The notes beneath the pieces were generated by a model. That model made no database searches, was not told the origin of the DNA, and worked only from the letters and a program-made list of their open reading frames with translations. This document shows positions 48,717 to 59,929 of a stretch of DNA of 64,000 nt, piece after piece. How positions within the stretch are numbered: the stretch's first letter is position 1; every line of letters begins with the position of its first letter. Source of the stretch: Atherix ibis (lineage: Eukaryota > Arthropoda > Insecta > Diptera > Athericidae); NCBI GenBank assembly GCA_958298945.1, contig OY282606.1, positions 73,643,622 through 73,707,621 on the forward strand. Direction: 5' to 3'. Position numbers and translations under genes: made by a program.

Positions 48717-49070
48717 AGTAGGCCTTGCAATTATCGTGGCATTTTGAACAATCCAAATGTACTGGCATTCCTTTTCAAGGATTTATTATGACAAACAAGA
48801 TCAGATACTAAAATAGTGGTAATATATGGTAGGTTAGAAAAAAACATTCTTTTCAGTAACGGCAACTCCCACTTAACGGGAAGTCACCAAATGCTGTTAT
48901 GATCGTGTTGATCAACCCCCTATGAAATGGACACAATCAAAAAAAAATTACTGTGAATTCTCTGTTTGTAGAAAACCCTAAATTAAACTTTTTATAAATA
49001 GAATTAAATACTTTCTATTCGACATAATCAAAATTTAACTTTAAATTAAAGAAAAGCATCGGTTAAAGTT
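48717..49070. other. Linker sequence, nothing recognised
   Basis: A+T-rich unique DNA between the mariner relic and a possible retroelement remnant. Confidence 0.5.
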
Positions 49071-49074
49071 ATGT

Positions 49075-49790
49075 TCGGTTAGGTTAGAGTGGCTGTGCGC
49101 TCTTTCACTCAGACATACTTAGACCAAAGTTAGATGTCATCCTGACAACAACTTTGAAGCGAGTGCAAAGTGGTTGATTTTTGTGAAATCCATGAGCGCA
49201 ATATCACTTAAATTATCCAAGAAAAAATCATCCAGAGTTCACCTTCCGAGGGTTGTTAGGCTGGGGAATGAACAGAAAAGGTGATAAGTGTCTCCTTTTC
49301 ATCATCGCTTTAAAAGCTACGACAGAAGTCATTTAAGGGGATACCTAAGCTTGTGTCCCTAAGATGCAATGGCCTTTAATAATCCCGGTCAGTTTGCCAC
49401 CTGTCCTCAGTAGGCTTTCTGTTCTCTTCCGATATAACTTAGACCAGTAGTATTATGTTATTTAACGTGACTTATCTGTCATTAAACATAAAACCACGAG
49501 TCGTCTACGACCATAGGGATTAAGTTACGCTCAGTAACCTGTTACAAGCTGGTTACTCCAACTGTTTGTGGCGAGGCCTATCTAAACCTCTACTGTCAGA
49601 ATCTGACAGCACCCGATATAATTAACAGTGTTTCCCACCAGCGACGCACAGACCGTACCCGCGATATGGGTATTTACCACAGGGACTACGTTACTGCCTA
49701 AGGCACTTCACCTTTATCAGGTACAGTGTGTTCCAACACTGTGGGGCACCCCGATTCCAGTGGTACCAATTTTTATTTTAAGAGTACTTC
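49075..49790. mobile_element. Possible remnant of a retroelement-type dispersed repeat
   Basis: The block opens GTTCGGTTAGGTTAGAGTGG and soon reads ACATACTTAGACC, a combination I associate from memory with the 3' parts of dispersed non-LTR-type repeats in fly genomes. Composition is more balanced than the flanks. No reverse transcriptase or RNase H motif could be read in any frame, and no target duplication was found. The orientation is unknown. Confidence 0.3.
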
Positions 49791-51089
49791 GGTTTGTCTA
49801 ATTAAGGCCAGACCATTCTAGAGATGTGACACAAGTCAACATTGCTCTACCTCTCGCCCGCAAGCTTTCCTTAGGCATTTATGCCTCCTCTGTAATAGTG
49901 AAGGTATCTAGCCTATGTCCGGGAACCCAGCATAGATAAACATTTCACTGGTTGGAAATCTTATTCAGAGATCTGCCGCAGCGTTTTACATTCCTCGATC
50001 TTGCAATGAGTCATTCCACCGTTAAAGTTACTCACTCAAAAATTAGATTAAAAAAAATGTTAACTCACAAAATTAATGGAAATACAAAAATTTACCTAAC
50101 TCAAAGTGTGAACAAGTTGAAAATTTTCCGAGTCGAAATATGGCCCTTAAGAAGCTTTAAGAGAAACCTTGAAAGTATTCCCCAGCGACATAGGAGAGTA
50201 ATTGTTTTTTTATTTGGTGCCTCCAGCTTTTCAAGCCTTACATTTTTTTATATCTATCTATAACTGAGTTACCTCAGTTTCCTTAGTTATCTAGAAGATA
50301 AAAATACCGCAATTTAAGCTATAAGCGTATCTATACGGCAAAGCCGAAAAGTGTCTTTTCTAGAAGTGTCACCAAATGGTCTGCTTCTTATGAGGATAGA
50401 TGGTCTGCTCTAAACACGATCATCTCATGTTCCAATTTCGGATTATAGTGTGAATTTATGATCTGACTAGAAATACACTCGCTGTGATCACCAATGAATC
50501 TTACCTTTTATTTTTGCTAAGAGCATCCCAGTACAACTTAGATAGTCCTCATGAGGGGTGAGAACTTTTTAAACTGACTCATTTTCGTAAACGCAATTTA
50601 GTTGTGCACGCAAATGTATTCTTAGCCAATTAATTATTAGCCCATTCATTTAAATTTAGAATTGGATCGGCGATGGGCATGGGGAGCTCGTGAACGTTTG
50701 TAATATTTTCACGCAAACATTTTTATAGAAATTTTACGCAAACATTTGTAATGATTTGGCGCGCTGCCTACAAAATTGTTAATCGTCTTGAGTAATTGTA
50801 ATTTTTGTTTTTTGTGTATTATTGTAATTTCTTTCCTTTTTTTGACTTTGGTCGAAATGGTAAAACAAGAGTGCAGAATCGGTCCTTAATTAAGAGAATT
50901 GGTCCTTAATTAACTTCCCCAACGTAATCAGATCTTTTTGTTACGGACTACACGAATTCTGACGCAACTTACTAACAAAGATCGATCACATGTGTGGACT
51001 TAAATTAATCAGTGTGGAGATCCCTTTTTCTTGCTGGTGTTTTTAATAGTCATTTCTAGTAGAATTTAAACTGAAATATTAAATTATTA
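49791..51089. other. Mixed unique sequence, no gene recognised
   Basis: The + frame 49952-50263 (103 codons, K/T/F-rich) has no recognisable domain. The short word ATTTTTATAGAAATTTTACG and ACGCAAACATTT repeats near 50700-50750 are local. Nothing else stands out. Confidence 0.4.
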
Positions 51090-51235
51090 GCGCCACGATA
51101 ACACAGCTAATTTTGTGATAAATCAAGAACACTAGCTGTCACTAGCTGGATTCAAACTCAGAACTGCAGCGTACTTGACTCAGACGTTGTCGGTAAATCA
51201 GATTACCTCTTCTCGTTGGCCACTTATTTAAGAAG
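51090..51235 (-). repeat. Possible tRNA-derived SINE fragment
   Basis: Read on the minus strand, the block contains GAGTTTGAATCC, close to the RNA polymerase III box B (GGTTCGANTCC). About 45 nt upstream is a GGTAATCTGATTT word in the box A position. A stable cloverleaf could not be drawn: the T stem pairs poorly. A decayed SINE head or chance resemblance are both possible. Confidence 0.2.
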
Positions 51236-51944
51236 CATTTGAAACTAGTAAAATCTTATTATTGGAGATATAAAAATTGACTGTCATCTCCCAAACGTCT
51301 TAATAAGGTCCAAATTTATCTGAGCTATAGCTCTCCATTCCATGAATTGGTTTTTTAGATTTTTTGACGTGAATTGTAAATTATTAGAAGGTATTTCGAA
51401 AATATGTATGGGTAGTTAGTATAGGAACAAGGATACTACCCTCTGGCATTCCAGATGTAATGTCATTTTTTCCGGAATTCTGTATTTACTTCTAGTTGCT
51501 GAATTACGAAATATTCTAATTGAAAGCCCAACAAAGGCTAACATGTTTATTTAAGAGCATGAAGAATATCAAGGATGATTTTAATAATGGCGAATTTCTA
51601 AACTAAGAGCAACTAGGTTACGTATTGGATACCAGTAATGGGCACCAGTATTTTAGGTTTCGAAATTACCCTAAGGATAAGGAGTTTGTTAAATTATAGC
51701 TGCGGTTAGATTTTTTTATTAGCAAGACAAAGGATTCATGTTTAGCTTGATTTTTAAGTCCTTAAATTTTTTTAATTTCAAGGAAAACAAGAATCCTTCG
51801 TCTTCCTTATAATTGGAAAAATTGCATAAAATTCCAAACATTCAACAATTACTCATTTTCCGGTTTAATAAAATTTGAACAATTTACCAGATCCCTCATA
51901 CTCTGCGCTCTTCTTTTTGTAAAAGAACAATTTCTTTTTCAGAC
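51236..51944. other. Linker sequence, nothing recognised
   Basis: A+T-rich unique DNA upstream of a mariner relic. No TIR was found here. Confidence 0.5.
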
Positions 51945-52840
51945 AGTGCAAAATAATTTTTTGTATGACAAGGAGCGTCCCGGGCCGGTTAAAAAGTTTA
52001 AAGAAGCAGACTTGAAGGTATTACCGGATGAAGATCCATGTCAAACGCAGTAAGAATTTGCAGATTCATTGGGTGTGACTCAACAAGCCATTTCTCATTG
52101 TTTGAAAGTCTTGGGAATGATCCCAAGAAAATTGGGTGCCATGCGAGTTAAAGCCGAGAGACGTCAAACGGCGTTTATTCACGTGCAAAGAGCTGTTTCA
52201 ACGGCAAAAAATGAAAGGTTTTCTGTATCGTATTGTGACTGGCGATGAAAAGTGGATCCATTATGATAATCCGAAGTGAAGAAAATCGTATGGGGGCTGC
52301 GCGGCCATGCATCAACATCGATGGCCTAGCAAAATATCCATGGCTCGAAGCTCATAATATTTATTTGGTAGGAGCTGCTCGGTGAGGTATAATATGAGCA
52401 TCGCAGCAGCTCACTACCGAACAAAACTGAAGGAAAAACCTCCACAATACGAGCAAAGACGCGACAAAGTGATTTTGCAGCACAACGCTCGGCCACATGT
52501 TGCTAAGGTTGTTAAAATCCACCTGGAAACACTGAAATGGGATGTCCTGCCCAACCCGAAGTATTTTCCAGACATCGCCCTTTTAGAATACTACCTCTTC
52601 CGATCGATGACGCAAAAAACTGCTCATTTTTTGAGGCGATCCGCGAGTCAATCCAATTTTTGGTCTCTTCATTCATCTTATGAAGAGACCAAAAATTGGA
52701 TTGACTCGCGGATTGCCTCAAAAGATGAGCAGTTTTTTCGACATGGAATCCGTATTCTGCCAAAAGCGAACTTTGACAATAAAGACTCAAATTTCGAAGA
52801 AAAAAACGGCAGTTTTCCATTGGTACTCGCAACATAAAAA
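51945..52840 (+). pseudogene. mauritiana-like mariner transposase relic
   Basis: On the + strand: DKERPGPVKKFKEADLKVLP, DEDPCQTQ*EFADSLGVTQQ (helix-turn-helix), and after frame changes FLYRIVTGDEKWIHYDNPK (first catalytic block, intact). The rest is one long frame (52382-52837). It holds KPPQYEQRRDKVILQHNARP, where the family has LQHDNARPH and the catalytic Asp codon is deleted, then LETLKWDVLP and FPDIALLEYYLF, where the third catalytic Asp is Glu. SYEETKNWIDSRIASKDEQF and FRHGIRILP form the C-terminal part. A long hairpin replaces the segment before SYEETK. TIRs were not found. Confidence 0.88.
52614..52738. repeat. Hairpin: 59-bp inverted repeat, 57/59 match, 7-nt loop
   Basis: Arms 52614-52672 and 52680-52738 flank TCATCTT. 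The right arm is the normal transposase coding sequence (EETKNWIDSRIASKDEQF). The left arm is an inverted copy of it inserted upstream. Two mismatches separate the arms. Because the + frame happens to stay open across the hairpin, an apparently intact 151-codon frame results, but the left-arm peptide is antisense-encoded and not part of the enzyme. Confidence 0.95.
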
Positions 52841-54377
52841 CATAAATTGTAAAAATTAATTTTTTTATTAATTTAAAAATGGTTTTTAAAAAAAAGTTCC
52901 AATAATTCATGGAAATTCCACAATTAAAAAATAATTTTAAATAAAAATTAAGAACAAAATATATGGTATAAATGCACATATGTATAAAAGTAATAAGAAA
53001 GAAATTATTAAAATTAATTAAAGAAAGAAAACAAAAACCAAAAATTCGATTGATGAGGTTTTATTGAAAAACAAAATCGAATGTGAGAGACAAAAATAAT
53101 AAATTGAAACGCCTGCAGAGGAGTGGCGCCTATGGTTTTTATTGCGTGTCGTATACACAGTAGCGCACATAAAAAGACTTAATAAAAATTAACGATCCAT
53201 TAACCCACACAAACCCACAGAATTTACACATACGATAGCTACCTTACCTAGTGCTGAGACTCTACCATTACTGCTGCTTAAATAACGTGTCATCCTGCAT
53301 AATGATTCCAGTCTAGTTAATTAACACACACAACAACAAGCCAAACAAAATGGTTGCCGTGCTAATAGTAATGTGAGAAAACGCCTTGTGGTGGCGTTGA
53401 AAGCGCTTTCGTTTGTTTTACGAATTCGATTCGCTGCAAAAGTCATAGTCGTCTTCATTAGAAAATGTGTCTTTTAGTGTTTTTCGTCCTTTCTTAAATT
53501 ATTTTTTTTTTCGATTTTATGTTTTGAATTTAATAAAAAACGTTTTCCTTAATTTAAGTTCGTTATAGTTTTTTGCCTTTTTATTGTAAGGAACACTTTT
53601 TTTCGAAAAATATTTTGTTATTCAAAATTTTTGCGATAAAGTCAATTTTTTTTCTTCTTGTTGTTGAAAATTGATATTTTTTAACTTCTTTTTTTCAACA
53701 GCAGGTGATCGGTCTTTTAAGGTATTTAACCTTTTCAGCCTATTTCACACTCCCATGGTTTGTCGCTATTTACAATTGCAGTAGATTTTTTAATCGATTT
53801 ATGGTGATCGAAAATATTGATTTTTCTAAATTTATTATCTCAAATTAAAATGCCTTACGAGAGTATCGAATGACTTTTGTATTGATATTATTGTAGTCGA
53901 GTGTCTGTCAACTGTTGGACTGATTGTTCGTATTGCCATATTAGAAATTATTTTATTTGTTGTCGTTGTCTATTATAGTCCATTGAAAAAGGACATATTT
54001 TTTTTATCAAAGAACATATGCTCACTCATTCTACTCCGGTGATATGGAAATCTATTTGTGTAAGTCACGTGAAAAAAAAATTAACTCGAAATCTGCTATA
54101 TCGAACAGGATTTGTTTTTAATAAAAGAAATTATTTCGAGTTTTTGAGCTATTCTATTTTAATAGTTTTGAGTTTTTAAGCGCAAAATTGAGACTGTTTA
54201 GAAAAATTCTTATAAATTTTTCAAAGAAAATAAGTCGAAAGTGGATATGGGGGTACCTTATAGTTATTTGTATTAATTAGCCAATAGCCATGTGCCCTTT
54301 TTAGATAACTAATGCTATAATTACCATAGATTATACGAGATATTTTCGAATTATAAAAGGTGAATGTTCATCTCAAA
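52841..54377. other. Mixed unique sequence, no gene recognised
   Basis: A-rich DNA at 52850-53100, a balanced stretch at 53100-53470 and T-rich DNA after that. No frame, splice-supported exon or transposon end was seen. Confidence 0.45.
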
Positions 54378-54395
54378 TTCGTCCAATTGGACGAA
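54378..54395. repeat. Perfect 18-bp palindrome
   Basis: TTCGTCCAATTGGACGAA reads the same on both strands. It could be a dimeric protein-binding site or part of the candidate element just downstream. Confidence 0.8.
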
Positions 54396-54498
54396 CTTCT
54401 TAGCACCGATTATTGTCTCAGCTCGAATATTTTTGTTCAAGTCTTTAAAGAGTAAATGAAAATGTCTCGATCAGGGCTCAAAGTCTCGAACAATTTTC

Positions 54499-55192
54499 AA
54501 GCAGTGATTACACGAGCGCTCGATCAAACTTCGTCCAGTTAGAATTTTTTGGGGCTACTATTTTTTTCTTCATCAATTTCAAATTTGACATTTGTTTTGT
54601 TTTGCAGTCCAACACATTTGAAAATCGCAGAGAAGGTAAAAAATTGTAAACGTATTAAAAATAAAAAATCGGATAATTCAAGAGAATTGAATTAACGAAA
54701 ACGAAGTGCGGCAATGGGAACAGTAGTCGCAGCGATGTGGGTAATGTTGGATGATAATCACTTCGAGCAAAAATTGTACGGCAATTTTTAAACGTCTTGG
54801 CAAGGATCATCGATCAGCTTTTGGAACTAGTATCGACGTTAATCAGCAAAAAGGATACGCCAATGTCTAGGCTGGACAATTGAACATCACTGTTATCATT
54901 AAACAATATATTTTGCGAAATTTTTTTTTGTACAAACAACCGGCAAATCAAAACACAAAACAAATAATGTTTAACATACAAACGTTTAACACACAAATTA
55001 CACTACGAAATAACAAAAATTTTCATTCGAGCTCGTTGCCGAAAATTATCGAGCGTCTAGAATTTGACAATTTGAGCAAATCTCCTGATTTTGTTCGTCT
55101 CGAGCATGTTCGATTAAAAGGAATGTGTTCGCAAAACACATGTTACACCGATCGAGCCGAAAAAAAATTCCCAAATTGTGTAATCGTAGCTT
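54499..55192. mobile_element. Weak candidate non-autonomous DNA transposon
   Basis: AAGCAGTGATTACAC at 54499-54513 and, reversed, AAGCTACGATTACAC at 55178-55192 agree at 12 of 15 positions, with GCTCGATC / GATCGAGC words just inside both ends. No target duplication is visible. The + frame 54880-55194 (104 codons, N/K/I-rich, ending CYTDRAEKKFPNCVIVA) is unrecognised. Confidence 0.25.
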
Positions 55193-56187
55193 AAGTTATT
55201 CTGTCAATTATGGTGGTTTCGTTCATTTTTTGATTCGTTAATATTTTTTTGAAATTTGTCGAAATTTTGTCATTTTTTAACCAAATTGAATACTTTACTG
55301 CATTGTACAGAACGCAACTAATAATACTACTCACAATACCAATTCGAGAAAAAATATTAAAAAAAATATCAAAACCATCCAATTTAATACTCTTTACTAA
55401 AAAAATGTTCACCAAAATCCATAAAAATGGTTACTAACTTAATTAAAGATTCTGAATTGTAAACCAGTAGCCAACATTCAGCAATAATGGCTCTTTGCAC
55501 TTTTATCGTCGCCTTCCTTTTACACAAGAAGTCGTCAAAACCTCCCCCCCCCCCCCCCACATTCACCACAATCACATTGGTCCGATCATCATCCTCATTG
55601 CCAGCATACACAGATCATCGGTTATTTATGACATGAATGAACGAACTTTTTAAAAGCAACTAAAATTTCCTTACTTAAAAGGTTACGAAAAAGGTTAATT
55701 GCATATTTGGAGCCAATATCGTTTGTCTTCTTCCGTTTCTTCTTATTTTCTTTTTCAAGTTCTTCTTAACAATTGATTGGCTTTTATTAAAATTAAGAAA
55801 AAAATTTTATTAGTCGGCATGTTTTGTTGTTTTTATTTTGTATTTTTTGAAAAACATCATAACAATATTTAAACCCCAAATTGCGGCAAAAATTAAGATT
55901 TTATATAAATACTTTGAAAATTTGATTAAAAACGAGAGCAACTTTAACGACTTACCTTGATGAAGTAGGTTGTTCTTCTTATCCTAATTTTTTAATAAAA
56001 CTTCCAATGTTGTATATTTCAAAATGTGTTATTTAAAAAAATAATTTCCTCGAATAGTAGATAGCAAAAAAGCTGTAACAAAATAAAATAAATTAATGTT
56101 AGAATTGTAATTACGGTTATTTAAAAAATAGTATATAAAAATTTATATTATATATATATAAATATATATTTCAATTTGGGAATATGT
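55193..56187. other. A+T-rich sequence with a poly-C run
   Basis: A C15 run lies at 55544-55558, inside a short balanced block (55450-55620). The remainder is A/T-rich, including a (TA)n-like stretch near 56148-56166. No gene was recognised. Confidence 0.5.
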
Positions 56188-56313
56188 AGATGGCGTTACG
56201 GTTTGTAAATGGCATACATATGGTGTTATTGCTATGTAAAAACATTCGGATAGTTCTTAAAGAAAAAAAATTCTACCGGAGGATTTTATTGTTTCTAAAA
56301 GATAGAGACTCTA

Positions 56314-56958
56314 AATAAATGCAAAGAAGGCGTTAGTGTACACCTTTTCCTTCAAGTACCCCCATACGAAGAAATCGAGAGGGTTCAAATCAGGGGATCG
56401 TGGAGTGTAGTGGATATCACCACTTTTTCACATTATTCGACTGGGAAACATTTTTCCCAAAATTTGCATCGTAACACAAGCTGTATGTAATGGGGCACGT
56501 TCTTGTTGGAACCACATGTTCTGTAGGCCTAATTGATCCAATTCGGGTAGAAGAAAGTTTTCCAACATGTCCCGATAGCGGTCAGCAGTAGCTGTTACAG
56601 CATTGCCTCCAGCATCCTCAAAGAAATATGGACCAATGATACCGTCGGTCCAAATGTCGCCCCATACAGTCACTCTACGAGGGTAAAGTGCTCTTTTGTG
56701 TATCAGTTAAGGGGTTTCAGTTCCCCTATGATTTTGTGTGTGTCGCCTATACCGTAAAACTAGAGCACTCCAGTCTCGCCGCCGTTCATGGTCTTTAAGC
56801 TGCAGCTGTTGTGTCAATTGAATTTTATAAAGGACGGAAAAGCAAATCTTTTTTGTGTCCGTTGGCTTAATTGTCGAGCAGTCAACGCTGAATGGTTGAC
56901 TTGCTCGGCATATGCTTAACACCAAAAAAGTCACATAATTTTCTGTGCGTATTAACAA
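56314..56958 (-). pseudogene. DD41D (rosa-like) mariner transposase relic
   Basis: One minus-strand frame with two stops runs from 56958 to about 56314. It reads YKIQLTQQLQLKDHERRRDW, then HKRALYPRRVTVWGDIWTDG, GIIGPYFFEDAGGNAV, RYRDMLENFLLPELDQLGL, WFQQERAPLHTA, and SPDLNPLDFFVWGYLKEKVY. The block carrying the first catalytic Asp (FSDEAHF type) is deleted between HERRRDW and HKRALYP. The second Asp is Glu (QQE). From that position to the Asp of NPLD there are 41 residues, one of them a stop codon, the spacing that defines the DD41D group. No TIRs were identified. Confidence 0.9.
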
Positions 56959-57657
56959 TTCAACAATTATTTAAATAAAATGTTTTAATAGTTTCAACAC
57001 GTTATGGCAGCGTTAGATACTCCATAATAAATTGTTATCGATCACTCTATACGACTGTCAAATGTCATCCAAACCAAAATGGCCGCTAAATAAAATCAAC
57101 CTGGAATCCTGTATATACAGTTGGATTAAGTTTTAAGAGAAAAAAGGGTACAGGCAGCTTTAGTTTAAAAACATTTTCAATATATAAATGCTGTTAGGAA
57201 TTTGTAGTGAACGATATGTGGATGGTGCCAAATTTCATAAAAAGAATGTTTATAAGAAATGCAATGATGGCATTGTTTCCCTTAAAAAACAGTTCAGTTT
57301 TCTTAAACCAAAAAATTTAGTTGCACTTATTATGCTGATGACATTCACAGAAATCATTACTGTTCTGAAAGACACGCAACTGTTTATGGTTAAAAAAGTT
57401 TCTGAGACGCAAAATAGTGTAATGGTTTTCAAAAATCGTTCATATGGCGTTATTTTTCGTAAAAGAGACTAAGATGGCAATATTGTTCCAAAGAGATAAA
57501 CAGAAGATGTTTATGTTCTGAAAAAAGTACAGATGGCGTTATTCGTATTATAAATGTTCGAATAACTTTTTAAATAAAACCATCTGTTGGTTTTTTTTTA
57601 ATCTGAAAGAAAACACACATCGTGAGCAATTATCGGAAATTTTTATGGAAGTTGAAT

Positions 57658-58025
57658 TTATTGGAATTGTGCATAAAAAACAGGATCATTCATATGACCA
57701 CTACGACGTAGTTTGTTGAACTGGATTCGAACGTTGAAATTTTTGATGACTTCTACCAATAAAAGTGGTTCAACGCCATCAATTTCTTGTCGAATGTTAT
57801 TCTTTAATTCTTTAATTATTATTAGGTGTTTGGCATATATTTTTCCTTTCAAACAGTGCTGAAGAAAAAATACAACGGTGTCAAATCGCAAGATCGTATC
57901 GGGCAATTCACATCAGTGTTTCATGATATTATTCAATCACCAAATTTAGGGCGCAATAAACCGATATTCGAACGAGTTATGTGGCTCTCAGCGCCGTTTT
58001 GTTAAAACCAACATTTAGTTCATTC
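57658..58025 (-). pseudogene. DD41D mariner transposase relic, C-terminal part
   Basis: The minus strand shows, in changing frames, NVGFNKTALRAT (decayed FQQDGATxHT block), an RSCDLTPL-like piece near 57900, then the uninterrupted tail KGKIYAKHLIIIKELKNNIR, QEIDGVEPLLLVEVIKNFNV and RSGHMNDPVFY. This is a separate insertion from the copy at 56.3-57.0 kb, because both carry the C-terminal half in the same orientation. Confidence 0.85.
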
Positions 58026-58140
58026 GTTTTCGATCACAAAATAGCTTCAAAGAATAACAGACTAATAATTCCACCAAGAACAGATACAACGCACCAAATA
58101 TTGACCCTTTTTTTTTAGGATGTATCGGTTTTTCGTACAT

Positions 58141-58330
58141 CACATGAGGATTTTTCGAGCCCCACATTCGGAAATTTTGATTTTCGGCTAAATATGATTT
58201 TAGGTGAAATGCAATTTTTACTTAATGACCGTACACCACATGAGGATTTTTCGAGCCCCAGATTAGGAAATTTTGATTTTTGGCTAAATATGATTTTCGG
58301 TGAAATATTATATTTACGAAACGACTGTAA
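58141..58330. repeat. Tandem duplication, period 96 bp
   Basis: CACATGAGGATTTTTCGAGC begins at 58141 and again at 58237. The copies continue through GGAAATTTTGATTTT.GGCTAA and ATATGATTTT.GGTGAAAT with few differences. The minus-strand frame across it (58115-58354) therefore shows a 32-residue repeat, which I regard as incidental. Confidence 0.9.
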
Positions 58331-58740
58331 AAATGAAATTTCATTGAAAATCATATATTACGAAATGAGTCCATGACTAAAATTGTACCACTTGACAGAT
58401 AGTTTGACAGATAACTTTATTCCTTTTGAGGTACATAGATGGAGTTATTACGTAAAATAGATGCAAAGATGCTGTTAGTATTCCGGAAGGACAAGTTCGT
58501 TGAACCATCAGTTTTCGGATGTTCACATAGTATATTAGTTCTTAGAATTTATGCAGATGGCGTTATTTTTCATAAGAGTAATTGAAATGGTAATAAACAG
58601 ACGGCGTTATTTTAAAAAAAAATGGTTTAGGTGCCTGTTTACCTTAACACAAACTGGAAAAATATCGTTTTTGATCTTATGGCGCACGCAGAAATTATCA
58701 CAGCTTTTTTTTCATCAAAAATCATGCAGATGGCGTTAGT

Positions 58741-59929
58741 TTTTACCAGTTAACCATATTTTGAATTTATTACTTTGTATCTTTTTCCAATTTATGCATC
58801 TGAACGGCTATTTATCATAGAAAATTGGATCGACAAAAAAATTGCGCCACCTCGCAGCGTATTAGTAAATACCGCATATCTAAAAAAAAATCATCCTACG
58901 CTGGCCAAGTGACCGTTATCTTATGTTCGCAAAAATAAAAGCTAAAAAAAAATAACAAAACAACAAAAAGGATCACTGCTTCCTATTTATAGGTACGAAA
59001 ATTTATGAATAAAATCAAGCATAGATCATCCATGAAAGAAATTAGGTTACTATGGGTATCGCCGACTAGTACTGCACTGCATGACGCGAGTATGAATGTT
59101 GAAAAAATCAAAATCATAAAAATCGAATGAAGAGCGGCGATTCTTCTGAATAGAAAGAGTGGGGAGGAGGAGAGAAGGAGCTGAAGGAAGAATATTTATG
59201 TTAGTCGATTTTATTTGAAAATAAATTTGCTGTTAATATATTCTCTCGTATATCTCATGACTTGTCACATAAATTAACAGCTAGTGAGTCCAATCAAGAA
59301 TAAATTATTTTCTGCCATTTCTATTTGCTGTTTTCCGTAAGTGGGTTTATTTGTGGGGTCGTTCAATTTAAGCGCGCACATCTGTTACACACTCTTACCC
59401 ACTACAATCCACAACCCCCATTCGAAAGGGAGCATTTTTTGGCGATCATCATCATTTTCCCCCCCACCCTTCCCTCTTTTAATCTACTCACATACTCATT
59501 TGCACAGTTTCACCGCTTTTAAAACGATACTCGTACGTAATTAAAATCTTAATCAACAAATTTAAACAAAAAAACAAAAACAATTTTCTTCTTAGTTTTT
59601 TATAATTTATATCAACACAATTTACATATTATTTATTAACTTGAAAATTATTATTGAGATTTATTTGCTTTTGTAAAATTGTACAATATTTTGTGCCCAT
59701 CATAATTATAAATTAAAATTACTCATACTTTTTGTCGATGGGATGTGGGAATTTTTTACAAAAACAATATTTTCTGTTATATATTAAGGATAGTGCTAGT
59801 GTGCGTATGTATGTAGAGTACGATTAGAGGGGAAAGGGGGGTTGATTTTGGATTATTGTGTGGGCCTCTTTTTAAAAATATGTAATTTTCAATTTGATTT
59901 TCGGAATATAGCCTGCTAGATTTTTGCTC
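58741..59929. other. Mixed sequence, no gene recognised
   Basis: Includes a purine-rich stretch at 59130-59190 and a C-rich stretch near 59460. The frames at 59325-59544 are L/H/S-rich without domains. Confidence 0.45.

Larger units (their letters stand above)
56188..58740. repeat. Scattered AGATGGCGTTA motif cluster
   Basis: AGATGGCGTT occurs at 56188, 57531, 58555 and 58728, with near-copies (CATATGGCGTTATTTTTC at 57441, ACGGCGTTATTTT at 58601, AGATGGAGTTATTAC near 58438). The copies at 57441 and 58555 match further downstream, up to a second ATGG-AATA word. The same word lies inside the mariner at 11482 (complement), at 41153 (complement) and, as AGATGGCGATAG, at 61016. They interleave with two DD41D relics. 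Confidence 0.7.

Noticed and set aside
52512..52979. 155-codon minus-strand frame
   Set aside because: It owes its sense-like stretch (NEETKNWIDSRIASK) to the inverted arm of the mariner hairpin. The rest is antisense.
55544..55558. C15 run considered as a structural (G-quadruplex) element
   Set aside because: A simple homopolymer. Similar shorter runs occur near 3571, 14119 and 29480 with no associated feature.
57188..57472. 94-codon plus-strand frame between two DD41D relics
   Set aside because: Composed of spacer and AGATGGCGTTA-type repeats. No motif.
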